From contig PQAS01000055.1 of assembly GCA_003104905.1 (NCBI GenBank), positions 107,610 through 171,609 on the forward strand: a stretch of 64,000 nucleotides of DNA, in the 5' to 3' direction. Below the pieces are notes generated by a model. That model did not search any database. It was given only the letters and a program-made list of their open reading frames with translations, and was not told the DNA's origin. This stretch comes from Candidatus Methanoperedentaceae archaeon (GTDB lineage: Archaea; Halobacteriota; Methanosarcinia; Methanosarcinales; Methanoperedenaceae). A program made the position numbers and the translations under genes. Of the stretch, positions 25,427 to 34,963 are shown piece by piece (positions within the stretch are counted from its first letter, which is position 1; each line of letters begins with the position of its first letter).

Positions 25427-27795
25427 TTCTTAGCCTCCTTGCAAAGGCGTGAAACATTGGTAGGCTGGAAGGAAACATCAACCTTGCGAAGCGGCCCTTC
25501 AATTATCTTCTTCTTTTCCCAATCAATCTTCCACCCCTTCTCTTCCAGTAATTTCATAAGCGGTTCTCTCTTTGCCACTGGAAGGTCTGCTTCACTTCGC
25601 ACATAAATATGCCAGTCATCCGGCAGCTTTTTCATGTATTTTTCACTGAGCTCGATATAATGGGTCAGTTTAATAGCCCGTCCAAGGCTGTTATCGCTCG
25701 GCCTGAAACAGAGTTTGGCAAGGAGCGGCATGACCTCATTCTTTGTTTCAGCAGTTATCATGAGATGTTCAGGCGCTGGTTCAACATTGACAACCGAACC
25801 GTCTCTTCCGTCCAGTACATTCCAGTTTTCCTTTTTATAAGGTTTCCCGATAAATGCCCGCCTGTATTTTGTCCCGTGCGGCCCGACAACAACGGGGATT
25901 CCAAGCCTGTTGCAGCCCGTTCCGATAGCAAATGCTTTCTGGGAATAAGCGCCCCATGCTATTCCTACGGCTCCCACTCTGTTAAGAACATAATCAGCGA
26001 TCTCTTCCCAGTTCCCTTTTGTCTTTCTTCCGGCAAATATCGAAGCTACTTTTATTGTCGTTGCAGCTATGTGGGCGTTTGAAACGCAGGAACCCGTATT
26101 GAGCAGATTGCCTTTTACAAATCTTCCGGGATAGCGTTCATAAAGAGTCTTTCCATCTTTATCCTTGAACATCCCGATATCCATGGCAGAACATCCGGAA
26201 GAAATTATAATATAACTGCGCTGAATCATCTCCTCGACGATATCATAAACATCCTTTGTACCGTCCGGATAATTTCCGCAGCCTACAAAAGCAAGAACTC
26301 CAGGCGTTGTTCCAAGGACAAGATTACGCCCTTCCTCACGTATCTCAGGATCACCTATTTGCCCTCTTCCAATCCTCATTTTACCTTTTTCTTCTCTTAT
26401 CACGCGCTGTGACGCCTTCTCAATAACATTTAATACCGGGATGCCGGAAGGACAGCTGTAATCACATCGTCCGCATCCAACGCATTTGTCATGCAGTATC
26501 TCAAAAAGTGATAAATCCCCGTTCACTGCGGCCGCCATGGCATCCGATATAGGCAGGCTCTGCGGGCAATCCTTGGTGCACTGGAGACATTTTGTACATT
26601 TCGCGACAAGTAACTTGAATTCCTTGTCATCCGGGAGCGCAGTTAATCCTTTGGCTTTTCTTATCGGCCCCATCTTCATTGCAAGTTTAGGGACCAGTTC
26701 CCCGACCTTCTCAAAATCAAGAAGCAATACGCCTTGCTGTTTTCCACTCACAAGGTCTTCTATGATCGCATCCACGCTGTCATTTGTCCTGTCCGGTAAC
26801 CCGTACATGATTTTTTCATTCGTGGCAATTACCGGGATATGAAGTTTCTGTGCTTCTTTTAAGATATCCGCCCTGACGCACTGTTCATCAGTAACCAGGA
26901 CATCCGGTATTCCGGACCTGATATATTTAAGTTCCTTGCTCATGGAACCGATAATCTTTGCAGTCTTATTATAACGTGTCATGTCGTGGGCGGTACAGCA
27001 TAATCCTGCGATCTCTATTTTATCGAATTGCCCGTTCTTATCCATAAAATCAAGAATGTATGCAGGAGCAGCAATATTATGCCCAACGCAAATAACAACA
27101 GGTTTCTTGGGATCAAGTATTCCCATACCTATCTCTGCAAGGGGTGCTTTTTCATCCGATTTCGGGAATCCGAGGCAGGATATCTGGATGATATCAGCGA
27201 CCTCCATACCGAGAAGGTCGAGCATTCCGGCATGCAGCGCTTTTGATTCAAAGTCACGGGAAGAACCTTCCTGGCCTGTATTTGTGGCCGCAATAAGCTG
27301 TGTAAGTTGTTCTTCAACATATTCAAGGACCGGGATAAAATCGCCAATTGTTTTTGGCGTTATTCCCATTATTGTTTCGGTAAGGGGAGCTTTGAGGTTG
27401 CTTGGACCAACATCAATGGGAAAGTCTTCGCCATATTTCTTGATAAGATAATTAAGAAGATGTCTTCCGTGGGCTGAATGGCATGCAGAGCCCATGATAC
27501 TGATTAAAAGAGCCTGGCGCGCCGATTGTCCCTCCAGGTCAATACCACACGCACCCTCTTTATTCCCTGTAAGGTCGCATTTGCCATATGTGCAATAATC
27601 ACATGTATCTGCCGTAGGAGTATATACCGGATTATATCGATCAATGATGCAGTTATCCCAGTTCCGCAAGCCTATGATCTCAGGTCTGGGTGTAGGCCCT
27701 TCTGGAATTTCTTCTTCTTTTGCGCCTACTTTACCAATGTTTATCTGGACGTTTTCCAATTCTTCTATTATGAAACTTCCTTTCTTTAGGGTCAT
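25423..27795 (-). CDS. cdhA: CO dehydrogenase/acetyl-CoA synthase subunit alpha
   Basis: The 790-residue catalytic subunit reversibly oxidises CO to CO2 at a Ni-Fe-S C-cluster. Visible features are the N-terminal Cys cluster [13 protein letters not shown], the region [12 protein letters not shown], and two ferredoxin-type motifs, [11 protein letters not shown] and [11 protein letters not shown]. The latter are found in archaeal but not bacterial enzymes. C-cluster ligands lie in [23 protein letters not shown] and TGSCVSNAH. First gene of the operon; GGAG precedes the ATG. Confidence 0.96.
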   Translation of the reverse strand: MTLKKGSFIIEELENVQINIGKVGAKEEEIPEGPTPRPEIIGLRNWDNCIIDRYNPVYTPTADTCDYCTYGKCDLTGNKEGACGIDLEGQSARQALLISIMGSACHSAHGRHLLNYLIKKYGEDFPIDVGPSNLKAPLTETIMGITPKTIGDFIPVLEYVEEQLTQLIAATNTGQEGSSRDFESKALHAGMLDLLGMEVADIIQISCLGFPKSDEKAPLAEIGMGILDPKKPVVICVGHNIAAPAYILDFMDKNGQFDKIEIAGLCCTAHDMTRYNKTAKIIGSMSKELKYIRSGIPDVLVTDEQCVRADILKEAQKLHIPVIATNEKIMYGLPDRTNDSVDAIIEDLVSGKQQGVLLLDFEKVGELVPKLAMKMGPIRKAKGLTALPDDKEFKLLVAKCTKCLQCTKDCPQSLPISDAMAAAVNGDLSLFEILHDKCVGCGRCDYSCPSGIPVLNVIEKASQRVIREEKGKMRIGRGQIGDPEIREEGRNLVLGTTPGVLAFVGCGNYPDGTKDVYDIVEEMIQRSYIIISSGCSAMDIGMFKDKDGKTLYERYPGRFVKGNLLNTGSCVSNAHIAATTIKVASIFAGRKTKGNWEEIADYVLNRVGAVGIAWGAYSQKAFAIGTGCNRLGIPVVVGPHGTKYRRAFIGKPYKKENWNVLDGRDGSVVNVEPAPEHLMITAETKNEVMPLLAKLCFRPSDNSLGRAIKLTHYIELSEKYMKKLPDDWHIYVRSEADLPVAKREPLMKLLEEKGWKIDWEKKKIIEGPLRKVDVSFQPTNVSRLCKEAKK

Positions 27796-27927
27796 TTATT
27801 ATCTCCACTGGTTGCAAATGTCTGGGTGGTTACCTATCCTCACTAACTTCAAAGGATAATATAATTTACCAATGCTATTTGAAATCACACAACTTTCATC
27901 AACTAATTGTTCTATAATTTACATCAA

Positions 27928-27937
27928 TATATTTAAG
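27928..27937 (-). promoter_or_regulatory. Candidate TATA box of the cdh operon
   Basis: On the minus strand CTTAAATATA lies about 130 bases upstream of cdhA, the best match to an archaeal TATA box in the interval. Transcription would start near 27903, giving a leader of about 105 bases. A weaker candidate lies nearer the gene (27859-27868). Confidence 0.35.
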
Positions 27938-28020
27938 AGTTATCAATTTTATCACTATCATACATTATATATTTTAGGTATTAGTATTATCAGATAATAA
28001 AAACAATAAACAAAATCCCA

Positions 28021-28608
28021 ATGAATATCCATTATAAGAATACAAATATAAAATTCACACAAAAGGTATATGAACCTGCTGAAGATTCCTTTCTTCTGGC
28101 AGAAACAGCTTTGTCTATTATTAAAAATTCTGAAAATATTCTGGAAGTCGGGTGTGGAAGCGGAATAATCTGTGCCGTGATCAAAAAGAACACACATGCA
28201 AAGATCATGGGCATTGATATCAATCCTTATGCCGCAGAATGCACAAGAGATAATGGAGTAGAAGCAATAAGAGGGGACTTACTGAACAGTATCAGGGGGA
28301 AATTCGATATAATAATATTCAATCCTCCCTATCTTCCTACTGATGATTCTGAAAGAACAATAGGCTGGATCAATATTGCATTGGACGGCGGAACCAACGG
28401 CAGGAAAATTATCGACAGATTCCTTGAGGATGCAGGTTCTAATCTTGTAGATAACGGAAAGATCCTGATGCTTGTATCCTCACTCACCGGAATAGAAGAA
28501 GTAGAATCAAAGATGAAGTCGTTAGGGTTTCAAATCGAAGAAAGGAACACGGAGAGATTTAATTTTGAACAACTTGTTGTAATAGTTGCCACTAAAGCCA
28601 GGAAATGA
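28021..28608 (+). CDS. HemK2/Mtq2-type glutamine methyltransferase
   Basis: The 195-residue class I methyltransferase has the SAM motif LEVGCGSGII and the catalytic NPPY motif in IIFNPPYLPTDD. Archaeal members methylate the GGQ glutamine of release factor aRF1. The opening KVYEPAEDSFLLAE is the family's usual start. No N-terminal bacterial PrmC domain is present, as expected. Confidence 0.9.
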   Translation: MNIHYKNTNIKFTQKVYEPAEDSFLLAETALSIIKNSENILEVGCGSGIICAVIKKNTHAKIMGIDINPYAAECTRDNGVEAIRGDLLNSIRGKFDIIIFNPPYLPTDDSERTIGWINIALDGGTNGRKIIDRFLEDAGSNLVDNGKILMLVSSLTGIEEVESKMKSLGFQIEERNTERFNFEQLVVIVATKARK

Positions 28609-28630
28609 GTCAAAATCTGCTATTCCGAAA

Positions 28631-28912
28631 TCAAACTTCTATCTCTGCAAACCTGTCAATATCTGTTCTGTGACCCCATATATCCCCGGTCAAAAGTTTT
28701 ATATTTTTCATTTTTAGAAGTGTTTTTGTCGTGTTCGATATTGTTTTCTGGTAAGATGACGGTAACTGTATTCTCTTCAATTTTGGTGTCTTGGTTACCA
28801 GCTCGAATACGTTTTTTTCAGATGGCCTGAAACAGAAATGTACATTCTCTTCTTTCCCTTCAACGTCTTTGAGGTCTTCCTCGGAGCCAATAATTCTGAA
28901 AACTACTTTCAT
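28631..28912 (-). CDS. DUF1699-like protein
   Basis: The 93 residues resemble the DUF1699 family of methanogens: VHFCFRPSEKNVFELV, then IQLPSSYQKTISN and the closing LLTGDIWGHRTDIDRF. The function is unknown. It converges on the methyltransferase gene. Confidence 0.68.
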   Translation of the reverse strand: MKVVFRIIGSEEDLKDVEGKEENVHFCFRPSEKNVFELVTKTPKLKRIQLPSSYQKTISNTTKTLLKMKNIKLLTGDIWGHRTDIDRFAEIEV

Positions 28913-29008
28913 AATATTATTATTAGTGATTCATACTATTTATATTTTTTACTTTCGAAAATGATAATGCCATAAAATATATCCCTATATAAAATCAATT
29001 CTCGACGT

Positions 29009-29467
29009 ATGGTTACAGTTATGGAGCTATATCAGCTTTTACCCAGAACTAACTGCAAGAAATGTGGTGAATCCACATGTATGGCATTTGCGGTGGCCCT
29101 GCTTGGAAGAAAAAAGAATGTGGCAGAATGCACGCCACTCCTGGAGGCGAATTTCAAGCCTCAAAAAGAGAAATTGGAATCACTGCTTTTGCCAACAGCC
29201 GGAGCAGAGGAAACCGGTCTGATAGTACACCCTGAATTATGCACAGGCTGCGGGAATTGTGTTGTTGCTTGCCCCGTGGACGTAGCGAATGATCCGCACG
29301 GCGCAGGTATGGGGTGCGCCCCTACAAATGAGAAGGTGATTTTCAAAGTGGTTGATGGAAAAGTCATGGCCTCGAATATTAAAGAATGCAGACGCTTTGG
29401 GAAAAGCAAGGTATTGTGTTATGCCTGCATTGACCCTTGCCCGACAGGCGCAATAGAATTTGTTTAG
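29009..29467 (+). CDS. Iron-sulfur protein with CdhE-like and ferredoxin domains
   Basis: The N-terminal 45 residues carry the [4Fe-4S] motif CKKCGESTCMAFA seen in the corrinoid Fe-S subunit CdhE and relatives. They are followed by a ferredoxin-like part with CTGCGNCVVAC and, further on, CRRFG and CYACIDPC. The 152-residue protein lies eight bases before the formylmethanofuran dehydrogenase genes and very likely delivers electrons to them. Similar small Fe-S genes accompany fwd/fmd operons. Confidence 0.8.
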   Translation: MVTVMELYQLLPRTNCKKCGESTCMAFAVALLGRKKNVAECTPLLEANFKPQKEKLESLLLPTAGAEETGLIVHPELCTGCGNCVVACPVDVANDPHGAGMGCAPTNEKVIFKVVDGKVMASNIKECRRFGKSKVLCYACIDPCPTGAIEFV

Positions 29468-29474
29468 GAGGATT

Positions 29475-30686
29475 ATGGCCACATGCACAGGATGCGCGCT
29501 TCTATGTGATGACATTGAGGCAATTGTCGAGAATAACCGGATAAAAGAGACCAGGAATGCATGCAGACGAGGGGCCGCAAGAATGAAGGGTTGTGTGAAC
29601 CGGCTTGTTCCTTCCATTGATCAAAAACCAACCGATATAGAAAGTTCCATCAGGAAAACCGTTGAGATCATAAAAAATGCCAGGTCACCAATGCTTTTTG
29701 GCCTGGATAATTCAACGTGTGAAGCACAGGCAAAAGGCATCAGGCTTGCTAAAAAATTGAATGCCGTTATAGATGATACATCTTCATTTTGCCAGGGGCT
29801 CCTCATCGAAAGAATACTTCAGAAGAAATTAAGGACATGTTCGCTGGATGATATAAGAAATAAAGCCGATGTGCTTGTTTATTGGGGTTCGGATGCACAG
29901 GACTCCCAGCCGCGCCATCTTTCACGTTTCTCTTATTTCCCCCGTGGAGAATCACGCCAGCGCGGGTATGAGGAAGATAGAAAGGCAATAGCCATAGATG
30001 TGCGGGAATCAAACACTGCAAAGATATGCAAAGGACACTTTTACAGAATACCTTTGAAAGGGGACCGGGAATTTATTCTGGCATTGATCGAGGCATTGTC
30101 CGGAAAAGTACCCGCATATGATACTAAAAAAATGCTTGAGCTTGCAGGCATTTTGAAAAAAGCGGAGTTCGGGGCAGTATTTGTTGGTATCGGACTTACG
30201 TACTCGATAAAAGAGGATTTCGATATATTAACCGCACTTGCAGAAAAGCTCCCGAATTTTAACATAATGCCAATGGTTGGCCATTACAATATGCGGGGCT
30301 TTAATGAAGCACTTTTCAAAGAGACTGGTTTTGTTAACCGGGTGAAGCTTGAGCCAAAAGCAGTTCATGATAATAAATATTCAATAATGGAATCACTCAT
30401 TAGAAAAAATACAGATGCAATTATTGTCGTGGGCTCTGATCCCATGATAAGTCTTCCGCGTCCTGTTCTAACATATCTTGCATCAATACCTGTTATCTGT
30501 ATCGATCCGTGTATCTCAATGACATCAAAAATTGCTGCTGTAACAATTCCCTGTGCAGCGACATGTATGGAATCAGGGGGAACTGCAATAAGGATGGATG
30601 GAAAAGTGATAAGCTTATCAAAAATCATCACAAGTGAATATATGCCCGACGAAGAAATCATGGATCGTTTGATGGAGGCGATTTAA
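29475..30686 (+). CDS. fwdB: Formylmethanofuran dehydrogenase subunit B
   Basis: This catalytic molybdopterin subunit reduces CO2 to formate, or does the reverse, in the first/last step of the methane pathway. The [4Fe-4S] ligands are Cys4, Cys7, Cys11 and Cys30 (CTGCALLC, then NACRRG). The Cys in SSFCQGLL is the likely Mo/W ligand, so no selenocysteine is needed. The start ATG follows AGGAGG; a TTG five codons earlier is not needed. Tungsten versus molybdenum type cannot be decided by eye. Subunits A, C and E-G are not in the window. Confidence 0.92.
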   Translation: MATCTGCALLCDDIEAIVENNRIKETRNACRRGAARMKGCVNRLVPSIDQKPTDIESSIRKTVEIIKNARSPMLFGLDNSTCEAQAKGIRLAKKLNAVIDDTSSFCQGLLIERILQKKLRTCSLDDIRNKADVLVYWGSDAQDSQPRHLSRFSYFPRGESRQRGYEEDRKAIAIDVRESNTAKICKGHFYRIPLKGDREFILALIEALSGKVPAYDTKKMLELAGILKKAEFGAVFVGIGLTYSIKEDFDILTALAEKLPNFNIMPMVGHYNMRGFNEALFKETGFVNRVKLEPKAVHDNKYSIMESLIRKNTDAIIVVGSDPMISLPRPVLTYLASIPVICIDPCISMTSKIAAVTIPCAATCMESGGTAIRMDGKVISLSKIITSEYMPDEEIMDRLMEAI

Positions 30687-31114
30687 TGGATATTGGAAAA
30701 TTCCTGAAAAGCCCGGAATATGAGATCAAGATCACGACATATCGTGATATCTTCCAGGCCGAGGCAATGGAACGCGACAGGTTTGGAGAAGAATACAAAA
30801 TGCTCAGTGCTGCCATCTCAATCAGCAAAATCGATATGCAAAAAATGGGTCTGAAGCCAAAAGATCGGGTAAAAATATCAAACAGTTATGGTAGTATTAT
30901 TGTTGAAGCAAAAGAAACCAAAAAAGACGAGCCGGGTGGATTGGCTTTTATGGTTAACAGCCCATGGTCAAATTCTCTTGTCTCAGGTGATACTCAGGGA
31001 AAAGGAATACCTGAGTATAAGAATATTAATGCAAAGATTTCTCTTTCAAAAGAAGAAATCACAACCCTTGAAAAATTAATCGCACCTTTTATCAAGAAAC
31101 CTATTCCTTTTTGA
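30686..31114 (+). CDS. fwdD: Formylmethanofuran dehydrogenase subunit D
   Basis: The 142-residue molybdopterin-dinucleotide-binding subunit includes AAISISKIDMQKMGLKPKDR, SNSYGSIIVEA and VNSPWSNSLVSGDT. Its ATG shares one base with the fwdB stop codon (TAATG), so the two are translationally coupled and form one active-site unit. The operon ends here; a convergent membrane-protein gene overlaps its last 14 bases. Confidence 0.88.
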   Translation: MDIGKFLKSPEYEIKITTYRDIFQAEAMERDRFGEEYKMLSAAISISKIDMQKMGLKPKDRVKISNSYGSIIVEAKETKKDEPGGLAFMVNSPWSNSLVSGDTQGKGIPEYKNINAKISLSKEEITTLEKLIAPFIKKPIPF

Positions 31115-31412
31115 CTTTCCATGATGGCAATTCTTTTATCATCAAGAGGGAAAAAAAAGCACCCAGATTCAATAACAAGTATACTGTTTCAAGTAATTCG
31201 TCTAGGACCGTATCTCCTTCTGCCAGCCCATATTTTAAGAATTCCCTGAACGAGAATACTATTATACCTGCACCCATCAACGTGATCGGGATCTTTAATT
31301 TATTTTCCTTATTCAGCTGCTTCCTGAAATCCCTGATAAGAACTAAAGCAATAAGAAGAATCGATAATCCAAGTGTCGCATTCAGGAGTTCCAGGAATTT
31401 TGTATCTATCAT
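31101..31412 (-). CDS. Small three-helix membrane protein
   Basis: The 103 residues have three hydrophobic segments: LLNATLGLSILLIALVLI, then LKIPITLMGAGIIVFSF and VYLLLNLGAFFSLLMI. Charged loops separate them and the tail is basic. It resembles the membrane part of some archaeal sensor proteins, but no signalling domain is attached. Function unknown. Confidence 0.6.
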   Translation of the reverse strand: MIDTKFLELLNATLGLSILLIALVLIRDFRKQLNKENKLKIPITLMGAGIIVFSFREFLKYGLAEGDTVLDELLETVYLLLNLGAFFSLLMIKELPSWKVKKE

Positions 31413-31514
31413 TATTTATCACTTAGATAACACGTGTATGTTTCATAAGGTATAAATATTTCTAATGCCTTATTTTCCCGGAAACCATTATTCTGATTAT
31501 GGAAATGATGCTTA

Positions 31515-32198
31515 CTATTTCATTTTTCTTAGAATATATATTGTCGCGATAATTCCAATTGAAATCATAATACCGAATCCTGGTGATTTGTTAGTTGTTG
31601 CCGGTATAGGTGTTTCTTTTGCTGTTTCAATTGGTGCAGCAATTGTCTGTTTTGCTATTGTTACAGTAATAGTTTCCGTTGGCGTACCTGAAATATTTAT
31701 ATTATTTTTCATAGGTGTGGGTGTTATTGCCGGATAATTACTACCGCTGCTACTTCCGCTACCTGGCGATGAGGTAACCTCTATGGTACTTTTTGCTACA
31801 TCTAATGTAACTCCACCTGTTGTAATGTTACCATTGATATTGTATATTCCAGGGGTCGTACCGGAAGGTACCGTTAACCTGTATTCCACAGTTTTGACAG
31901 TATTGTTTTCTATATTTACCCATACCCATTCATTAGTGTTCGCTTTAAATTGGTCTGCATCATCAGATATTCTTATCAAACCCCAGCCAGGTGGTATTGA
32001 CTCTCTTATAGACAAAGATCTTTTAATGTTATCATTCTGCATGATAATATTTACATTTGTTTCACTACCTGGTGTTAATACGTTTCTATCAATAGTCCTT
32101 TGCGCAGATACTAATGCCTGTCCTGTTGGCGTAAACATAAATATTAATAATATTATACATATAATATATCCCGATTTATTTTTAATATTACTTTTCAT
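31515..32198 (-). CDS. Surface protein with PGF-type C-terminal anchor
   Basis: The 227-residue protein has a signal peptide, one beta-sandwich domain and a Ser/Gly/Pro/Thr spacer. The beta-sandwich runs from TIDRNVLTPGSETNVNI to PGIYNINGNI. The C-terminus is SPGFGIMISIGIIATIYILR plus a basic end. PGF followed by a membrane helix is the archaeosortase recognition signal, so it is probably cleaved and lipid-anchored at the S-layer. The beta-sandwich is repeated at the C-terminus of the large heme/Ig-repeat protein encoded just upstream, which suggests a shared assembly. Confidence 0.8.
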   Translation of the reverse strand: MKSNIKNKSGYIICIILLIFMFTPTGQALVSAQRTIDRNVLTPGSETNVNIIMQNDNIKRSLSIRESIPPGWGLIRISDDADQFKANTNEWVWVNIENNTVKTVEYRLTVPSGTTPGIYNINGNITTGGVTLDVAKSTIEVTSSPGSGSSSGSNYPAITPTPMKNNINISGTPTETITVTIAKQTIAAPIETAKETPIPATTNKSPGFGIMISIGIIATIYILRKMK

Positions 32199-32215
32199 TT
32201 TCCATTCTCCCGAAA

Positions 32216-32281
32216 AATCAAAAAATTTTCATGATATTGTTGATCATTGTTGTTGATACAAGAATGTCAACAATATCATGA
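32216..32281 (-). terminator. Long-stem hairpin between the two surface-protein genes
   Basis: The 14-bp arms CATGATATTGTTGA and TCAACAATATCATG are perfect and separated by 23 bases. On the minus strand the hairpin is followed by AAAATTTTTTGATTT. It lies after the stop of the heme/Ig-repeat gene and before the start of the PGF-anchored gene. It could terminate, attenuate, or be a bound operator. Confidence 0.6.
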
Positions 32282-32334
32282 GACTTTTAATTTATATTAT
32301 CTCGTTTTGTTTCACCCTGATAATTTTTTATTAC

Positions 32335-34590
32335 TTAAGAATTCCTCCATTCATCAATCAGTTCAATTACCTCCTCTGCATTCAACGGTCGATCAAATCC
32401 GTCAGGAACTACGTTATTTCTGAAGTCATCGAAAGCCCTCAACAGATCCATTGTTTCCACTATAGCAGGATCATCGCCGAGTCTTCTGTAGAACTCCAGA
32501 ATATCTATTTTAACACTCTCATCTCCTTCTACGTTTACCACTGTTCCTTTTGAATCTACTATTGTTCCTTTGATCTTATAAGTCCCAACAGAAATGTTCT
32601 CAGGTGCTGTCAATGTATAGGTAACGGTCTTATTGGCTTCCTTGTTTCTCCATACCCATTCAATAGTCTTGTTCTTGAAAACATCTGCATTATCATTTTC
32701 TCTAGTTACAATCCATCCCTTCGGGGGGATTTCATGAAGAGCCAGTGCATTTGCATTTCCAGCGATGCTGACAGTAATATTTGTTGATTCTCCAGGCAAA
32801 ATGGATTTAGTTCCTATGTTGCGTTTGGCAGTTGCATTTACCTGTTCTTTCACAATGGTAAAGTTAACCATATTCTGGGATTCAATATTTCCCGCATTGT
32901 CTGTTGACCAATATGTAAGATCAACCGAACCGATTGTATCAATAATGAATGGCTTAGAATATGTTTTCTTCTTACCACCGTCAAGCATATAATAAGTTTT
33001 GTTTACTCCGGAGCCTCCCGGATTATCTGTGGCATTTAATGTAACAGTCACACTATTAACATACGAACTTCCCTCAGTAACATCACTTGTTGTCACAGGT
33101 GGAATTGTATCTTCTGTTGGAATAATGGTAAAGTTTACCATATTCTGGGGTTCGACATTTCCCACTTTGTCTGTTGACCAGTACGTTAGGTTATCCTGAC
33201 CGGCAATATTCACAACGAATGGCGCGGAATACGTTTCGGACGGACCGCCGTTTACCATATAAAATGTTCCGTTGACTCCAGATCCATCATCTGTGGCATT
33301 TAATGTAATAGTCACGCTATTATTATACGAACTGCCTTCAGTAACGTCACTTGTGGTCACAGGTGGTATTACATCTTCTATTGGAACAATAGTAAAGTTT
33401 ACCATATTCTGGGGTTCGACATTTCCCGCCAGGTCTGTTGACCAATATGTTATATTGTCCTGACCAATGGTATCAACAATGAATGGCTCGGAATATTTCT
33501 TTTTCTTACCACCGTTAACCATATAATAAGTTTTGTTTACTCCGGAGCCTCCCGGATTATCTGTGGCATTTAATGTAACAGTCACAGTATTATTATATGA
33601 ACTGCCCTCAGTAACATCACTCGTGGTCACAGGTGGAATTGTATCTTCCATTGTAACAATAGTAAAGTTTACCATATGCTGGGGTTCGACATTTCCCGCT
33701 TTGTCTGTTGACCAGAATGTCAGATTATCCTGGCCGGCAGTATCCACAACGAATGGCGCGGAATACGTTTCGGTCGGACCGCCGTTAACCATATAAAATG
33801 TTTCGTTGACTCCCGATCCATCATCTGTGGCACTTAATGTAACAGTCACATTATTATTATACGAACTGCCCTCAGTAACATCACTTGTTGTCACAGGTGG
33901 TATTGTATCTTCTATAGTACTACTAACAATAGTAAAGTTTACCATATTCTGGGGTTCAACATTTCCAGCCAGGTCTGTTGACCAGAATGTCAGATTATCC
34001 TGACCGACTGTATCCACAACGAATGGCTCGGAATATGTTGCTACTGTACCGCCGTTAACCGCATAAAATGTTTCGTCGATTCCCGATCCATTATCTGTGG
34101 CATTTAATGTAACAGTCACACTATTATTGTACGAACTGCCCTCAGTAACGTCACTTGTAGTAACAGGTGGAATAGTATCTGATTCATCTGATTCGGGATG
34201 GTCTGATGCGTTTCCCGGGAAAAATCTTGCATTGATTTCATCAATATTACTGAATCCATCTCCATCCGAGTCATTTGATTCTATGGATATCAAACCCTGG
34301 ACCACTTCGGAGTCATTAGAGTTTTTATTAACTCCTGCTCGATTTAGATCTTTTCCATAATCATTCAATTGAGGTGCAGCTTCATGACAGATGATGCATG
34401 AACTGGCATCAATTCTTGAGCCTGACGTATCATAATATTGATTGAAGAACGGTGGGAAATTACCTGCTGCTAAAGTTCCGGGCACTGCTAAAAATACTGC
34501 CAATGCTATTAGCAACCACAAACCCATATTCTTTCTTTGACATACATTTTTATCTACCATATCTATACCTCGTCTATATTTTTGTTTCAT
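32335..34590 (-). CDS. Secreted c-heme protein with five Ig-like repeats
   Basis: The 751 residues begin with a signal peptide (GLWLLIALAVFLAVPGTLAAG). One CxxCH heme site (SCIICHEAA) and a Ca-binding-like DGDGFSNIDE motif follow. Five tandem domains of about 90 residues each start DTIPPVTTSDVTEGSSYNN and end FWSTD.AGNVEPQNMVNFTI, the OmpL47/Ig-like type. A beta-sandwich shared with the next gene follows, then a helical tail with no membrane anchor. A single heme at the tip of a repetitive stalk suggests a surface redox or adhesive role. Two starts with GAGGT sites exist, ten codons apart; I kept the longer. Confidence 0.82.
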   Translation of the reverse strand: MKQKYRRGIDMVDKNVCQRKNMGLWLLIALAVFLAVPGTLAAGNFPPFFNQYYDTSGSRIDASSCIICHEAAPQLNDYGKDLNRAGVNKNSNDSEVVQGLISIESNDSDGDGFSNIDEINARFFPGNASDHPESDESDTIPPVTTSDVTEGSSYNNSVTVTLNATDNGSGIDETFYAVNGGTVATYSEPFVVDTVGQDNLTFWSTDLAGNVEPQNMVNFTIVSSTIEDTIPPVTTSDVTEGSSYNNNVTVTLSATDDGSGVNETFYMVNGGPTETYSAPFVVDTAGQDNLTFWSTDKAGNVEPQHMVNFTIVTMEDTIPPVTTSDVTEGSSYNNTVTVTLNATDNPGGSGVNKTYYMVNGGKKKKYSEPFIVDTIGQDNITYWSTDLAGNVEPQNMVNFTIVPIEDVIPPVTTSDVTEGSSYNNSVTITLNATDDGSGVNGTFYMVNGGPSETYSAPFVVNIAGQDNLTYWSTDKVGNVEPQNMVNFTIIPTEDTIPPVTTSDVTEGSSYVNSVTVTLNATDNPGGSGVNKTYYMLDGGKKKTYSKPFIIDTIGSVDLTYWSTDNAGNIESQNMVNFTIVKEQVNATAKRNIGTKSILPGESTNITVSIAGNANALALHEIPPKGWIVTRENDNADVFKNKTIEWVWRNKEANKTVTYTLTAPENISVGTYKIKGTIVDSKGTVVNVEGDESVKIDILEFYRRLGDDPAIVETMDLLRAFDDFRNNVVPDGFDRPLNAEEVIELIDEWRNS
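32861..34200 (-). repeat. Five tandem ~270-bp repeats encoding Ig-like domains
   Basis: Near-identical segments such as AAAGTTTACCATATTCTGGG recur every 263-276 bases. Copies differ by scattered substitutions and by an alternation between two versions (GGSGVNKTYYM and GSGVNETFYM types). This suggests duplication in pairs as well as singly. Confidence 0.85.
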
Positions 34591-34635
34591 ATATTTACCT
34601 CAGTTTATTTTATTCAATGTGTCTATTTTATGTGC

Positions 34636-34678
34636 CTATTTTTATTTAAATTCCGATTGAGTTGTCTCCCACTCAATC
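34636..34678 (-). promoter_or_regulatory. Promoter with inverted repeat for the heme/Ig-repeat gene
   Basis: On the minus strand an inverted repeat, GATTGAGT-N8-ACTCAATC, sits immediately upstream of ATTTAAATAAAAAT, a good TATA box. A factor bound there would overlap the BRE site. The rest of the 373-base gap to cbiT holds only AT-rich sequence and a likely cbiT TATA box (GTTTTTATATG near 34905). Confidence 0.5.
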
Positions 34679-34963
34679 TTTAGAAAAAATAAAAATACCC
34701 AATTAATATATTTATATATTTCCCAATAAACTGCTCCTTCACATATCTCCCAGGCAATTGATTTTCAATAGTAACAGGCTTTTAGCTATATCATTCCTCC
34801 TCCCAAAGTTTATAAGAATGACCAAAACCTTGTATCTTAATACATTTATCCGGATGGATATATAACTTTTCATACTCATATATAATTGTTCCGACAGTTT
34901 TCAGTTTTTATATGTTCACATAAAGGTTTTTAAGCAAAAAGTGCTGTTTTTAGGATAATTATT

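Noticed and set aside
32861-34200. Long tandem repeats as non-coding satellite or CRISPR
   Set aside because: The repeats lie in one continuous frame and encode Ig-like domains.
34591-34963. Cobalamin riboswitch before the cbi operon
   Set aside because: I see no B12-box or the expected conserved core; the stretch is AT-rich with only promoter-like features.
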